Assembly: GCA_023423495.1 (NCBI GenBank)
Contig: JAFAFM010000206.1
Coordinates: 1 to 13,543 of the forward strand
DNA length: 13,543 nt
Direction: 5' to 3'
From: Armatimonadota bacterium
GTDB lineage: Bacteria; Armatimonadota; Fimbriimonadia; Fimbriimonadales; Fimbriimonadaceae
Under the pieces are notes generated by a model. It was not told the DNA's origin. It saw only the letters and a list, made by a program, of their open reading frames with translations, and did not search any database. Below are positions 5,412-12,787 of this stretch, one piece after another (position 1 is the first letter of the stretch; each line of letters opens with the position of its first letter). A program made the position numbers and the translations under genes.

Positions 5412-7423
5412 ATCTTTACCGGTTCAGGCTGCCTGCTTTTCTTAGATTTGGACAATGGAATCTCAAACGGAACGGTCACCTTGAGAATCAAGCTCGGCCG
5501 GAACTGCCGGGCGTTGGGATCCCCCAGAATCAAAAAGTACTCGGCACCAAGATTCCCGCTCTGCTTTAAAGCAACGTAAAAGTTGGTGTCGTCGTCCCTC
5601 GCCACAAAGCGACCCGCGATCGAGCGATCATTGCCGAGGTCGTAGTTTGCACTCAGGATGGCTTGGCTCAAGTCCGTAAAGTGGTTCACCACTTGGTAGC
5701 TTCCATTCAACTGGAGTTTGCCGAAAAGTCGATAACTTGCGGCCGCGCGTAAACTACGATAATCCTGGCCGGCAACCTCCCCTGACTCCCCGGTCAGACT
5801 GATATTGCGGTATGGATTTCCCCTTGGAAACCCGAGGCTCAGGCCATAAACCTTATCGATCACTCCTTCAAATTCGCCCAAGCGAGCATAAGGCACGATC
5901 GCCAGACCGTTCCTTAACGTTGCAAAAGGATTGATGACGTATTCGTGGCGGTAGGGAGCGCCATTGAAGCGTTCGTAGCTTTGCAAGCTGATCGAGAATC
6001 CCCAATCATTAAGCCAGCCCCTGTCAAACGGTCTGTTGTAAAATGAACCCAAGTCCCAGCCGCGGTAGTCCGTTTCCGGAATAAAAGCCAACCTCGGGAG
6101 GAATTGTGGGGTCGAAGTGTTGTAGCCGCCATAAGCTCCGAAGCCATTTCGCTCATAGTTCAAGTAAATGTCTTGATTCCTGCCATAGCCGGCAACGGAG
6201 TCCTTGGACGCCATGTCCCGGGCGAACAAATTAAAATCCCCCCACGTTTTGCTCAGCCGAAGCAGATGGGCATCATTCTTTAGATCAGGCCGGTTGACGC
6301 TCGTAACACTAGCTCTAAGCGAGGTCTTAGGGTCGAAATCATGGGTGATGTTGGCAACAAAGTTATTCCGAGTGCCCCTCTCCCTAGCGTTTCCGATAAT
6401 GTTAACGCGATCCCAATCGGCCGTATCTAAGAACGCGAAACTGGTCTTGTTGCTCAGGCGGCCGTACGTGTTCACTCCGACGTCGAAATTGTCGATCCGC
6501 TGACTGGCGAACAGCGCTGTATCGAGGTAGGACCTCCCTTCTTGAAAGAACGGCCTTGATTCGCCCGCCAATCGTTCGAAGCGGCTGAAATCCAGAGAAA
6601 GGATTTGGTTCTCGATGTTGCGGAAGTCTGGATTAATAGTTCCAACCAGTTCAACCTGATCCGTAAGTTGTGTCTTCAGGTCCAACCCCGCATTAACGAT
6701 GTGCCGCGTATCCGGATCCCAGCCGAAGTAGGTGTAGGGGAGCAGTTTGAGCGTTCGGGTCACCTGCGGGGCGGGCATTTCAACATTGCGCCAAAACGGG
6801 TGGGTTGTCGAGCCATCGGGCACGAACACGTGCAAAAAGGAGCGATTCGTGCGAGCAACTCTTCGAAGGAAGTTGATGCGCAAATCTCGCTTCGCTGCGC
6901 TTGGCAGCCTGAGCACTTGCCAGGGAACTCTCACTTCTGCTTCCCAGCCGGTCTCTGTGATCCTGGACTTTGCGAAGAATTCGCCGGTCCATTCCCTTTT
7001 CGCCGCCCGACCGCCCGCAAGTTCGATTTCGGTAGCGCCTTTCGGGTTGACCTTGAAGACGTTAAAGTCCGACCCCGATCCGGAGCAATCGATCCCAAAA
7101 CCTACATGATCGTCGGAATCCAAACTGACGTTCGTTCGGTACTCGACGGCGCGAATTGCGCCGGGCGACGGATCGGACAACTTAGCCGCGAAGTAGATAA
7201 AGTTCTCGTCGTAGCCAATCCAAAAAGTACCTGACTCAGCAGATGGTGCCCCCGTTTCCTCGTCGAAGAGACCACTGACCTTAGAAGCTTTGGCCCATTC
7301 CTCGTCCTGAATGACTCCATCGATGGCTGGAGCAGCCTCAAGCTTCACAGCTTGAATTTCATGGGTTTGGGAAAAGGTCGTGGCAATAGCAGCCATGAGG
7401 ACAAGGCACAAAAGCGAACGCAC
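5408..7423 (-). CDS. CBM9-like / DUF5916 outer-membrane beta-barrel protein
   Basis: This 671-residue secreted protein has a signal peptide (about 1-18, MRSLLCLVLMAAIATTFS). An N-terminal CBM9-like (DOMON-fold) domain spans about 24-215: it opens with APAIDGVIQDEEWAKA and contains DDHVGFGIDCSGSGSDFNVF and FKVNPKGATEIE. A DUF5916-type region follows (about 225-655), with the family hallmark NPDFRNIEN...FERLAGESRPFFQEG. After this, alternating Tyr/Phe/Asn-rich strands continue to the end, as expected of an outer-membrane barrel. Members are usually annotated as carbohydrate-binding family 9 or hydrolase-like proteins of unproven function. GTG at 7423 is the only start that gives a full signal peptide, because a TGA lies in frame just upstream. 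No Shine-Dalgarno is visible. The 3' end overlaps the convergent membrane-protein gene by CTAG. Sugar binding and any link to the nearby importer are inference. Confidence 0.9.
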   Translation of the reverse strand: MRSLLCLVLMAAIATTFSQTHEIQAVKLEAAPAIDGVIQDEEWAKASKVSGLFDEETGAPSAESGTFWIGYDENFIYFAAKLSDPSPGAIRAVEYRTNVSLDSDDHVGFGIDCSGSGSDFNVFKVNPKGATEIELAGGRAAKREWTGEFFAKSRITETGWEAEVRVPWQVLRLPSAAKRDLRINFLRRVARTNRSFLHVFVPDGSTTHPFWRNVEMPAPQVTRTLKLLPYTYFGWDPDTRHIVNAGLDLKTQLTDQVELVGTINPDFRNIENQILSLDFSRFERLAGESRPFFQEGRSYLDTALFASQRIDNFDVGVNTYGRLSNKTSFAFLDTADWDRVNIIGNARERGTRNNFVANITHDFDPKTSLRASVTSVNRPDLKNDAHLLRLSKTWGDFNLFARDMASKDSVAGYGRNQDIYLNYERNGFGAYGGYNTSTPQFLPRLAFIPETDYRGWDLGSFYNRPFDRGWLNDWGFSISLQSYERFNGAPYRHEYVINPFATLRNGLAIVPYARLGEFEGVIDKVYGLSLGFPRGNPYRNISLTGESGEVAGQDYRSLRAAASYRLFGKLQLNGSYQVVNHFTDLSQAILSANYDLGNDRSIAGRFVARDDDTNFYVALKQSGNLGAEYFLILGDPNARQFRPSLILKVTVPFEIPLSKSKKSRQPEPVKI

Positions 7424-7503
7424 GAATCGGAATATCGTTCATGGATGGACCGGAGTTCCCGAACGGCCCAAAGGCGTGCAATGAGGAAGAGATGCAAAGC
7501 GTC

Positions 7504-7509
7504 TATAAT
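7504..7509 (+). promoter_or_regulatory. Candidate -10 element (TATAAT) for the 7525 gene
   Basis: A perfect TATAAT sits in the 101-base divergent region 7424-7524. No convincing -35 hexamer is seen 16-18 bases upstream. The predicted +1 is about 7516, leaving a 9-base leader before ATG 7525, too short for a Shine-Dalgarno, and none is present. The opposite-strand promoter for the DUF5916 gene could not be identified in this region. Confidence 0.45.
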
Positions 7510-7524
7510 TGAGTTTAGCGATTC

Positions 7525-7905
7525 ATGCTGCCAATTCTTCCCGCGCTCCTGCTGCTCATTCTCCAAGGACCATCGACAATTGAAGTGATGGCTTCTGAAG
7601 GACGTTTGCCAGCAGCGCTGCAGGCCGTCAGTCGACGGTTGGAATCCCAGGATCAAAGAATCGGCAACCTCGAAGAGGTCGATGCTGCGGTTCTTGCCTC
7701 CTTTTTGGCCATTGGCAATGATTCCGACATCTCGCGCGTGCTCTTTCACCTATTGGCTCTGGAGACTTTCACGGAGCCAAAGCCGGAAGTCGGCACGCCC
7801 GAACTTGCGGACGAAGAATCGCCGCCCCCCATCTTCTGCGCCGAGACCCCGCGTTTTCCTGATGCGTTCGTAGCTTGTCGCCGATCGCGCGACGGCCCCC
7901 TCTAA
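7525..7905 (+). CDS. Small exported hypothetical protein upstream of secA
   Basis: This 126-residue protein is not recognised. A short hydrophobic N-terminus (MLPILPALLLLILQGPS) looks like a signal peptide or anchor. Residues 20-82 are probably helical (EGRLPAALQAVSRRLESQDQ, then DAAVLASFLAIG and DISRVLFHLLALE). The remainder is a Pro/Glu-rich, probably flexible tail with two Cys residues (FCAETP...VACRRS) that could form a disulfide outside the cytoplasm. The ATG at 7525 has no Shine-Dalgarno but follows a TATAAT by 15 bases. The gene ends 93 bases before secA with no terminator between them, so readthrough into secA is possible. Shadow frames exist on both strands here; this one is preferred for its signal-like start and promoter. 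Confidence 0.6.
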   Translation: MLPILPALLLLILQGPSTIEVMASEGRLPAALQAVSRRLESQDQRIGNLEEVDAAVLASFLAIGNDSDISRVLFHLLALETFTEPKPEVGTPELADEESPPPIFCAETPRFPDAFVACRRSRDGPL

Positions 7906-7947
7906 TCGGACATCGAGCTGCATTCCGCAGTTTGCCTTTCGTTTAAC

Positions 7948-7968
7948 TTGACATACTGCCCGCGGGCA
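7948..7968 (+). promoter_or_regulatory. TTGACA plus 12-base palindrome upstream of secA
   Basis: A consensus -35 hexamer TTGACA (7948-7953) is followed after 3 bases by a perfect palindrome, TGCCCGCGGGCA (7957-7968). Both lie in the 93-base gap before secA. No good -10 is found at normal spacing (7971-7976 reads GTGTCC), so the promoter call is weak. If the hexamer is used, the palindrome sits in the spacer, where a dimeric regulator could act. It may also be only a GC-rich hairpin. Confidence 0.3.
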
Positions 7969-7998
7969 CTGTGTCCCCGTCCGAGACCCGAATTAAAC

Positions 7999-10900
7999 AT
8001 GCAATTTTTAAGAAAGCTGTTCGATACCAGCAAGAAAGATATCGAATCACTGAACCCGATCGTCGAGCGCATTAATGGCCTAGAAAAGGAGATCGAGGCA
8101 CTTACCGACGAACAACTTCGCGCGAAAACCCCTGAGTTCAAGGATAGGTTAGCAAATGGCGAATCCTTGGACAAGGTCCTCCCCGAGGCCTTCGCCGTGG
8201 TACGCGAAGTATCCAAACGAACTCTTGGTATGCGGCACTTTGATGTGCAACTCGTCGGAGGCGCTGTTCTCCACCAGGGTCGAATCGCCGAAATGAAAAC
8301 GGGTGAAGGTAAGACGCTCGTCGCGGTTGCACCTCTGTACCTAAACGCCTTAACCGGGCGAGGTTCGCACCTCGTTACCGTGAACGACTACCTTGCCCGA
8401 CGCGACGCCGTGTGGATGGGACCGATCTACCACTTCCTGGGGCTGTCGGTTGGCATTATTCAAGGTCAGGGAGAGGACAGCGATGAGCTCGGCGGATCGT
8501 ACACATATTCACCCGGCGCAGAACATCCAGATCCACGGTACATGAACCTAATCCCCTGCGACCGGCGAGATGCTTATTCGTGCGACATCACTTACGGTAC
8601 GAACCACGAATTTGGCTTTGACTACCTGCGTGACAACATGGCCTTTAGCGAGGAGCAGTTGGTCATGCGGGAATTGCACTACGCAATTGTCGACGAAGTG
8701 GACTCGATCTTGATCGATGAAGCTCGAACACCTCACATTATCAGTGGACCCTCTATGGAGGATGTTTCGGTGTACCGGGTCGTGAACGAAGTTGCTAAGA
8801 AGATGCAGCCCGAGCTCCATTACACCGCGGACAAGAAGAACCACACCGCTACGATGACCGAAGATGGTATGGACTTCGCCGAGAAGGAGCTTGGAATCGA
8901 TAACATCGCTTCCGACCCAAAGATGTTCCACCACCTAAATGCGGCAGTTCAGGCTTACGGACTGTTCACCAAGGACATCGACTATGTCGTCCGCAGTGGC
9001 GAAGTGGTCATCGTTGACGAGAATACCGGCCGCATGATGTTTGGCCGACGATTTGGAAACGGTCTCCACCAAGCGTTGGAAGCTAAAGAGAACGTGGCCG
9101 TTCAGCGCGAGAGCCAGACGGTTGCCACCATCACATTCCAAAACCTATTCCGCCTCTACGAGAAGCTCGGCGGTATGACCGGCACGGCAAAGACGGAAGA
9201 GGACGAGTTCCGAAAAATCTACGGCCTCGATGTGGTTACCGTACCAACCCACCGACCGATGAAGAGGCTGGACCAAGCTGACATTGTCTACAAGACATTA
9301 GAAGCCAAGTTCCGCGGAATGGGCTGGGAAATCCTTCGCCTTTACACCAAGCAGCAGCCGGTTCTTGTGGGTACGCGCTCCATTGAAATGTCTGAAAAGG
9401 TTTCGGCACGGTTAACCGGGGAGATGTTGCAGAGACTCGTGGTCACACAGCGACTCCGAGAGCGGGTGGAGGTTAAGAAGGACATTAAGGGCGATCTCGC
9501 CAAAGATGCGCGGACCATTTACGAAACGAGTCTGGACGAACTCCAGAAGAACGTGATTTCGGCATTCCTGCCGAAGATCGACCTCAGCGGAGATCTCTTC
9601 TCCGGCGATTGGATCGAGTGGTGCCTCAAGGAGTGGAAGCTCGATGAGGAGAATCGCCAGTATCTTGAAGAAGCCCTTAAACACGGCATCCCTCACAACG
9701 TACTGAACGCAAAGTTCCACGAGCGGGAAGCCGTCATCATTGCCGAAGCGGGCCGAAAGGGTCAGGTCACGATCGCGACCAACATGGCCGGCCGTGGTGT
9801 CGACATCCTGCTTGGCGGTCGCATCGAGGACGACCTCGTGAAACTTGCTCGAGACCAAGTGGAAGTAGCCCACGATGGAGTCGACGAGTATGGCGACACC
9901 TTTGCCAGCTACCGTCGTGGCGGCAAGGAGCGAGCTGCTCCACCGCTGCCATTGGACGATCAAGAGCGGAGAGCCGCCGCCGACGAAGTCCGAGCGCTGG
10001 GTGGTCTATTTATTCTGGGTACGGAGCGACATGAATCACGACGAATTGACAACCAGCTCCGAGGACGTGCAGGACGTCAGGGTGACCCTGGTGAGAGCCG
10101 ATTCTTCGTGGCTTTGGAAGACCAGCTTTGGAAGATCTTTAACGCCAACATGATGGAGAACCCATTGCTAAAGGCGTGGCCTCCGATGGAAGAAGTTAAT
10201 GCCGCCTTCCTTAGCAAAATGATCGGGAAGACGCAGGAGCGAATCGAAAACCACTTCTTCGAAGCCCGAAAGCACGTTCTGGAATACGACGACGTTTTGA
10301 ACGCCCAGCGTGAGCATATCTACGGCATGCGCCGAGAAATCCTGCTTGGTAAGGACGTGCGAAACGATCTCAAGAGACAAATTCGCGACATGGTCTCGGA
10401 GGTTGTCCAGAATGCCTGGATGGTGGAAGAAGACGGCACCAACGTCTACGACTACCATGTTCTGTATGAGGACCTCAATGAGATCTTCCCGTTGGTGGAC
10501 TACGCGACGGTTGGCGACCTAGAACAACACGAACCCGGCAAGGGCCTTGTGGACTACGTGACAGAGTTGGCCGATCAGGCCTACGAAGCGAAAATCGCAG
10601 AAAACGGCGATGACATCATGAAGATGATCGAGCAGCAAGTCATGCTGCGTGCGGTCAACGATCACTGGATGTCACACCTGCAAATGGTCGAGTACATTCG
10701 CGAAGGTATCGGCCTTCGTGGCTACGGCCAAGTTGATCCGCTGGTCGCATACAAGCGCGAAACTTATGATCTGTTCCAACACACCCTGAAAGACATCCGG
10801 GATCAGGCCGTACGCATGATCTATCGGGCGCAAGTGCAGCGTGAGCAGGAACCCGTAATGGAAGAACCGATGATGATGCGGTTAGAAGATGAAATTCCAA

Positions 10901-11100
10901 ACGAGCCCAGCGTCACGGGGATAACTGGTTACGGTCCCGTCTCGCACACTCCGGCTCCTCCGGGAGGAAAGGCTGCTCAAGCTGACCCGTCGTCGGTAGA
11001 TTGGAAGCGAGTTGGCCGAAATGATCCTTGCCCGTGCGGAAGCGGCAAGAAGTTCAAAAGCTGCCACTATCCGCAACTTCGAGCCCAAGGCGTGATCTAA
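7999..11100 (+). CDS. secA: Preprotein translocase ATPase SecA
   Basis: SecA is the ATP-driven motor that pushes unfolded preproteins through SecYEG. All core parts are present in 1033 residues: Walker A in MKTGEGKT (99-106), DEVD at 232-235 with ILIDEARTP, NBD2 motifs ATNMAGRGVDILLGG (593-607) and SRRIDNQLRGRAGRQGD (680-696), the helical scaffold start near FEARKHVLEYDDVLN (754-768), and a C-terminal zinc motif CPCGSGKKFKSCH (1011-1023). Two insertions stand out against E. coli and B. subtilis SecA: about 23 extra residues in NBD1 within 155-188, and about 88 at 474-561 in NBD2, between the SIEMSE motif and HNVLNAKFH. ATG 7999 is chosen because the protein then starts MQFLRKLF like other SecAs; an upstream TTG at 7948 is part of TTGACA. 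No strong Shine-Dalgarno is seen. An intrinsic terminator follows. Confidence 0.98.
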   Translation: MQFLRKLFDTSKKDIESLNPIVERINGLEKEIEALTDEQLRAKTPEFKDRLANGESLDKVLPEAFAVVREVSKRTLGMRHFDVQLVGGAVLHQGRIAEMKTGEGKTLVAVAPLYLNALTGRGSHLVTVNDYLARRDAVWMGPIYHFLGLSVGIIQGQGEDSDELGGSYTYSPGAEHPDPRYMNLIPCDRRDAYSCDITYGTNHEFGFDYLRDNMAFSEEQLVMRELHYAIVDEVDSILIDEARTPHIISGPSMEDVSVYRVVNEVAKKMQPELHYTADKKNHTATMTEDGMDFAEKELGIDNIASDPKMFHHLNAAVQAYGLFTKDIDYVVRSGEVVIVDENTGRMMFGRRFGNGLHQALEAKENVAVQRESQTVATITFQNLFRLYEKLGGMTGTAKTEEDEFRKIYGLDVVTVPTHRPMKRLDQADIVYKTLEAKFRGMGWEILRLYTKQQPVLVGTRSIEMSEKVSARLTGEMLQRLVVTQRLRERVEVKKDIKGDLAKDARTIYETSLDELQKNVISAFLPKIDLSGDLFSGDWIEWCLKEWKLDEENRQYLEEALKHGIPHNVLNAKFHEREAVIIAEAGRKGQVTIATNMAGRGVDILLGGRIEDDLVKLARDQVEVAHDGVDEYGDTFASYRRGGKERAAPPLPLDDQERRAAADEVRALGGLFILGTERHESRRIDNQLRGRAGRQGDPGESRFFVALEDQLWKIFNANMMENPLLKAWPPMEEVNAAFLSKMIGKTQERIENHFFEARKHVLEYDDVLNAQREHIYGMRREILLGKDVRNDLKRQIRDMVSEVVQNAWMVEEDGTNVYDYHVLYEDLNEIFPLVDYATVGDLEQHEPGKGLVDYVTELADQAYEAKIAENGDDIMKMIEQQVMLRAVNDHWMSHLQMVEYIREGIGLRGYGQVDPLVAYKRETYDLFQHTLKDIRDQAVRMIYRAQVQREQEPVMEEPMMMRLEDEIPNEPSVTGITGYGPVSHTPAPPGGKAAQADPSSVDWKRVGRNDPCPCGSGKKFKSCHYPQLRAQGVI

Positions 11101-11108
11101 CCTAGACT

Positions 11109-11140
11109 AAGGGAAGGAGCAATTCCTTCCCTTTTTCTTA
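11109..11140 (+). terminator. Intrinsic (Rho-independent) terminator of secA
   Basis: A 10-base-pair stem (AAGGGAAGGA at 11109-11118 with TCCTTCCCTT at 11124-11133) encloses a 5-base loop. Its 3' arm runs into a T-rich tract (CTTTTTCTTATTT from 11131). It begins 8 bases after the secA stop codon and separates secA from the next promoter. Confidence 0.92.
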
Positions 11141-11141
11141 T

Positions 11142-11170
11142 TTGCCAAAGCGTTGGAATGGCGTTAAGAT
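11142..11170 (+). promoter_or_regulatory. Promoter of the 11177 gene, predicted to give a leaderless mRNA
   Basis: TTGCCA (11142-11147), a 17-base spacer and TAAGAT (11165-11170) match the -35/-10 consensus at 5 of 6 and 4 of 6 positions. The expected +1 falls at 11177, exactly the A of the ATG. There is no Shine-Dalgarno, which is consistent with leaderless translation. The -35 overlaps the T-tract end of the secA terminator. Confidence 0.6.
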
Positions 11171-11176
11171 GTTGCC

Positions 11177-11641
11177 ATGGATACCCGGCAAAATCCTCGA
11201 CGAATATTCGTCATCGCCGGCATTGGTTTGATTGCATGTATAGCCGCTGCTGGAGTTAGAGTCAATCATCGAAAACCCATTCACGGGACGTGGATCGGTT
11301 ATATGTACCAAGAAGTCGACGGCAAATTGGTTGCTGATCGGGAGTTTGGAAAATACGTCATCGAGATTCTTCCGAACGGGAAGTATCGAGAGAATGGAAA
11401 TTCAACCTCTGGAAAGTGGACACGGATTGGAAACCAACTGAAACTGATTCCAACTCATATCATGGATGCTACCCCTGCCCAGCTTCGAGATCGATTTCGA
11501 AAGAAATCGGGTGAACTTAGCTCCACGATGGAAAACCTCATCAAGCTAAGAATGCAGCCCATGGTTGTGACGTACCACCAGTTGGCTGACCGAATGGTGT
11601 ACAAGGAGCCGACACTCCACTTTGAGTACGAACGATTATAG
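11177..11641 (+). CDS. Membrane-anchored hypothetical protein, probable extracytoplasmic beta domain
   Basis: This 154-residue protein is not assigned to a family. A basic N-terminus (MDTRQNPRR) and one hydrophobic helix (about 10-28, IFVIAGIGLIACIAAAGV) indicate a signal anchor that places the rest outside the cytoplasm. The segment from GTWIGYM (37-43) through EILPNGKYRENGNSTSGKW (63-81) to GNQLKLIP (85-92) has the look of lipocalin-like small beta-barrel domains, in which a GKW / GNxLxL pair is common. A charged helical stretch (100-125) follows, then two more strands. ATG 11177 has no Shine-Dalgarno; the upstream promoter predicts transcription starting at this base. Its stop overlaps the stop of the convergent M23 gene by 6 bases. 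Confidence 0.75.
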   Translation: MDTRQNPRRIFVIAGIGLIACIAAAGVRVNHRKPIHGTWIGYMYQEVDGKLVADREFGKYVIEILPNGKYRENGNSTSGKWTRIGNQLKLIPTHIMDATPAQLRDRFRKKSGELSSTMENLIKLRMQPMVVTYHQLADRMVYKEPTLHFEYERL

Positions 11642-12787
11642 ATAACGCATCGGGTTGACGGCTTTGCCATTAACCCGGACTTCGAAGTGCAGATGCGGTC
11701 CGGTAGCAAGTCCGGTGGAACCGATACTGGCGATGCGTTGTCCGCGGCTGACACGCTGTCCTCGAGATACGAATATTCGAGAGCAGTGAGCATAGGTTGT
11801 GGTGATGCCGCCGCCATGATCCACGATCACAACGTTGCCATAGCCTCCCATCCGCTGGGAGGCAACCACCACACCGTTGTTGGCCGCCCAAATGGGTGCG
11901 CCCGTTCCGCCGCTAAAGTCCACCCCGGCATGTAGCCTGTTTCGCCTCAAGATTGGGTGGAATCGCATTCCGAAGCTACTCGTCACCCTTCCCGCTGTCG
12001 GCCTTCCAAATCTTCCTTTGGGAGGGGGTCCAACCGACTTTCCGCTGGCCCGCTGCGCCCTAAGATAGGCTTCGATCTGCCGCTCGATTGCGGCCTCGTC
12101 GGCATCGAGCTGTCGCAAGACCCTTTGTAAATCCGCTTGTCGCTGCCTAAGATCACCCAAGATCTCGACCTTTTCTGCTCGAACTTCCTTGAGTTGGTTC
12201 TGTTGGCTTTTTTGTGTGTCGACAAGACCACGGATATGAGTTACCAAACGGTCTTGGCGCTTCTTCTTTTCCGCAATATCCTGTCGGACTTCTTTAAAGT
12301 GAGCAAATACCTCGCGGTCCTTCTCTGAAACTCGCTCCATGAGGGTCTTCCAAGAAGCCAGATCGCCCGTCGACTTCGCTCCCACGAGTAAGGAGAGGTA
12401 CGACTCTTGACCGTGTACGTAGTACCAGCGCAGGCGCTGCCGGACCTGTTCCTTCGTTTTCTCGTAGTCTTTGGTAGCCTCCGCCAACGAAGCGGATAGC
12501 TTCTTTTGATCTTTCCGACCGGCCGACAGCTTGTCCGAGGTCTCGACCAAGACGCTTTCGACTTGGACGAGTCTTGAATCCACCTGGTTTAAGTCACCCT
12601 TAACCTTCCGCACCTCTTTGCGTGTTTTGTTAAGCTGCACCGACACCTTGCCACGCTTACTTTGGATGCTCTTGAGGCTGCCCTTCAGATCTTTAACGGA
12701 CTTGGATTTCTTCCTGCTCTGAGCTGGAGTCGGCCCTGGCGCTAGGATCAGCAAGAGGACGAGAATCGCCGACAAACTTGTTCTCAT
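11636..12787 (-). CDS. EnvC-like coiled-coil M23 (LytM) peptidoglycan peptidase or amidase activator
   Basis: This 383-residue protein has a signal peptide (about 1-22, ending PTPA). A long Lys/Arg/Glu/Gln-rich coiled coil (about 25-245) contains the EnvC/PcsB-type segment RWYYVHGQESYLSLLVGAKS (120-139). A C-terminal M23 domain spans about 263-380. Its zinc and catalytic residues are all present: H286 and D290 in HAGVD, H334 in YAH, and H365 and H367 in HLH. In E. coli EnvC the domain is degenerate and only activates amidases; the intact site here suggests a working endopeptidase, as inference. The gene directly follows ftsX with an ATGA overlap, as expected for a partner controlled by FtsEX. 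ATG 12787 is chosen over an in-frame ATG at 12826 because it gives a clean signal peptide and has GAGG 5 bases upstream (12796-12793). Confidence 0.93.
   Translation of the reverse strand: MRTSLSAILVLLLILAPGPTPAQSRKKSKSVKDLKGSLKSIQSKRGKVSVQLNKTRKEVRKVKGDLNQVDSRLVQVESVLVETSDKLSAGRKDQKKLSASLAEATKDYEKTKEQVRQRLRWYYVHGQESYLSLLVGAKSTGDLASWKTLMERVSEKDREVFAHFKEVRQDIAEKKKRQDRLVTHIRGLVDTQKSQQNQLKEVRAEKVEILGDLRQRQADLQRVLRQLDADEAAIERQIEAYLRAQRASGKSVGPPPKGRFGRPTAGRVTSSFGMRFHPILRRNRLHAGVDFSGGTGAPIWAANNGVVVASQRMGGYGNVVIVDHGGGITTTYAHCSRIFVSRGQRVSRGQRIASIGSTGLATGPHLHFEVRVNGKAVNPMRYL

Noticed and set aside
6605..7234. 209-codon plus-strand open frame
   Set aside because: It is antisense to the CBM9-like domain of the outer-membrane protein, which has recognisable motifs; the antisense translation has none.
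7345..7749. 134-codon minus-strand frame spanning the divergent region
   Set aside because: It would cover the signal peptide of the DUF5916 gene, the TATAAT site and the start of the 7525 gene. Its translation looks random.
7948..7998. TTG start extending SecA by 17 residues
   Set aside because: The TTG is part of a TTGACA hexamer, the added residues (Pro/Arg/Cys-rich) are absent from SecA N-termini, and ATG 7999 gives the usual MQFLRKLF-like beginning.
7906..7998. Possible SecM-like stalling leader before secA
   Set aside because: The 7525-7905 protein precedes secA and has an N-terminal signal, but its C-terminus (VACRRSRDGPL) lacks a SecM-like arrest motif and no competing hairpin covering the secA start was found.
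9412..9963. 183-codon minus-strand open frame within secA
   Set aside because: It is antisense to secA NBD2. Its apparent Val/Leu-rich character is the expected mirror of the charged SecA codons.
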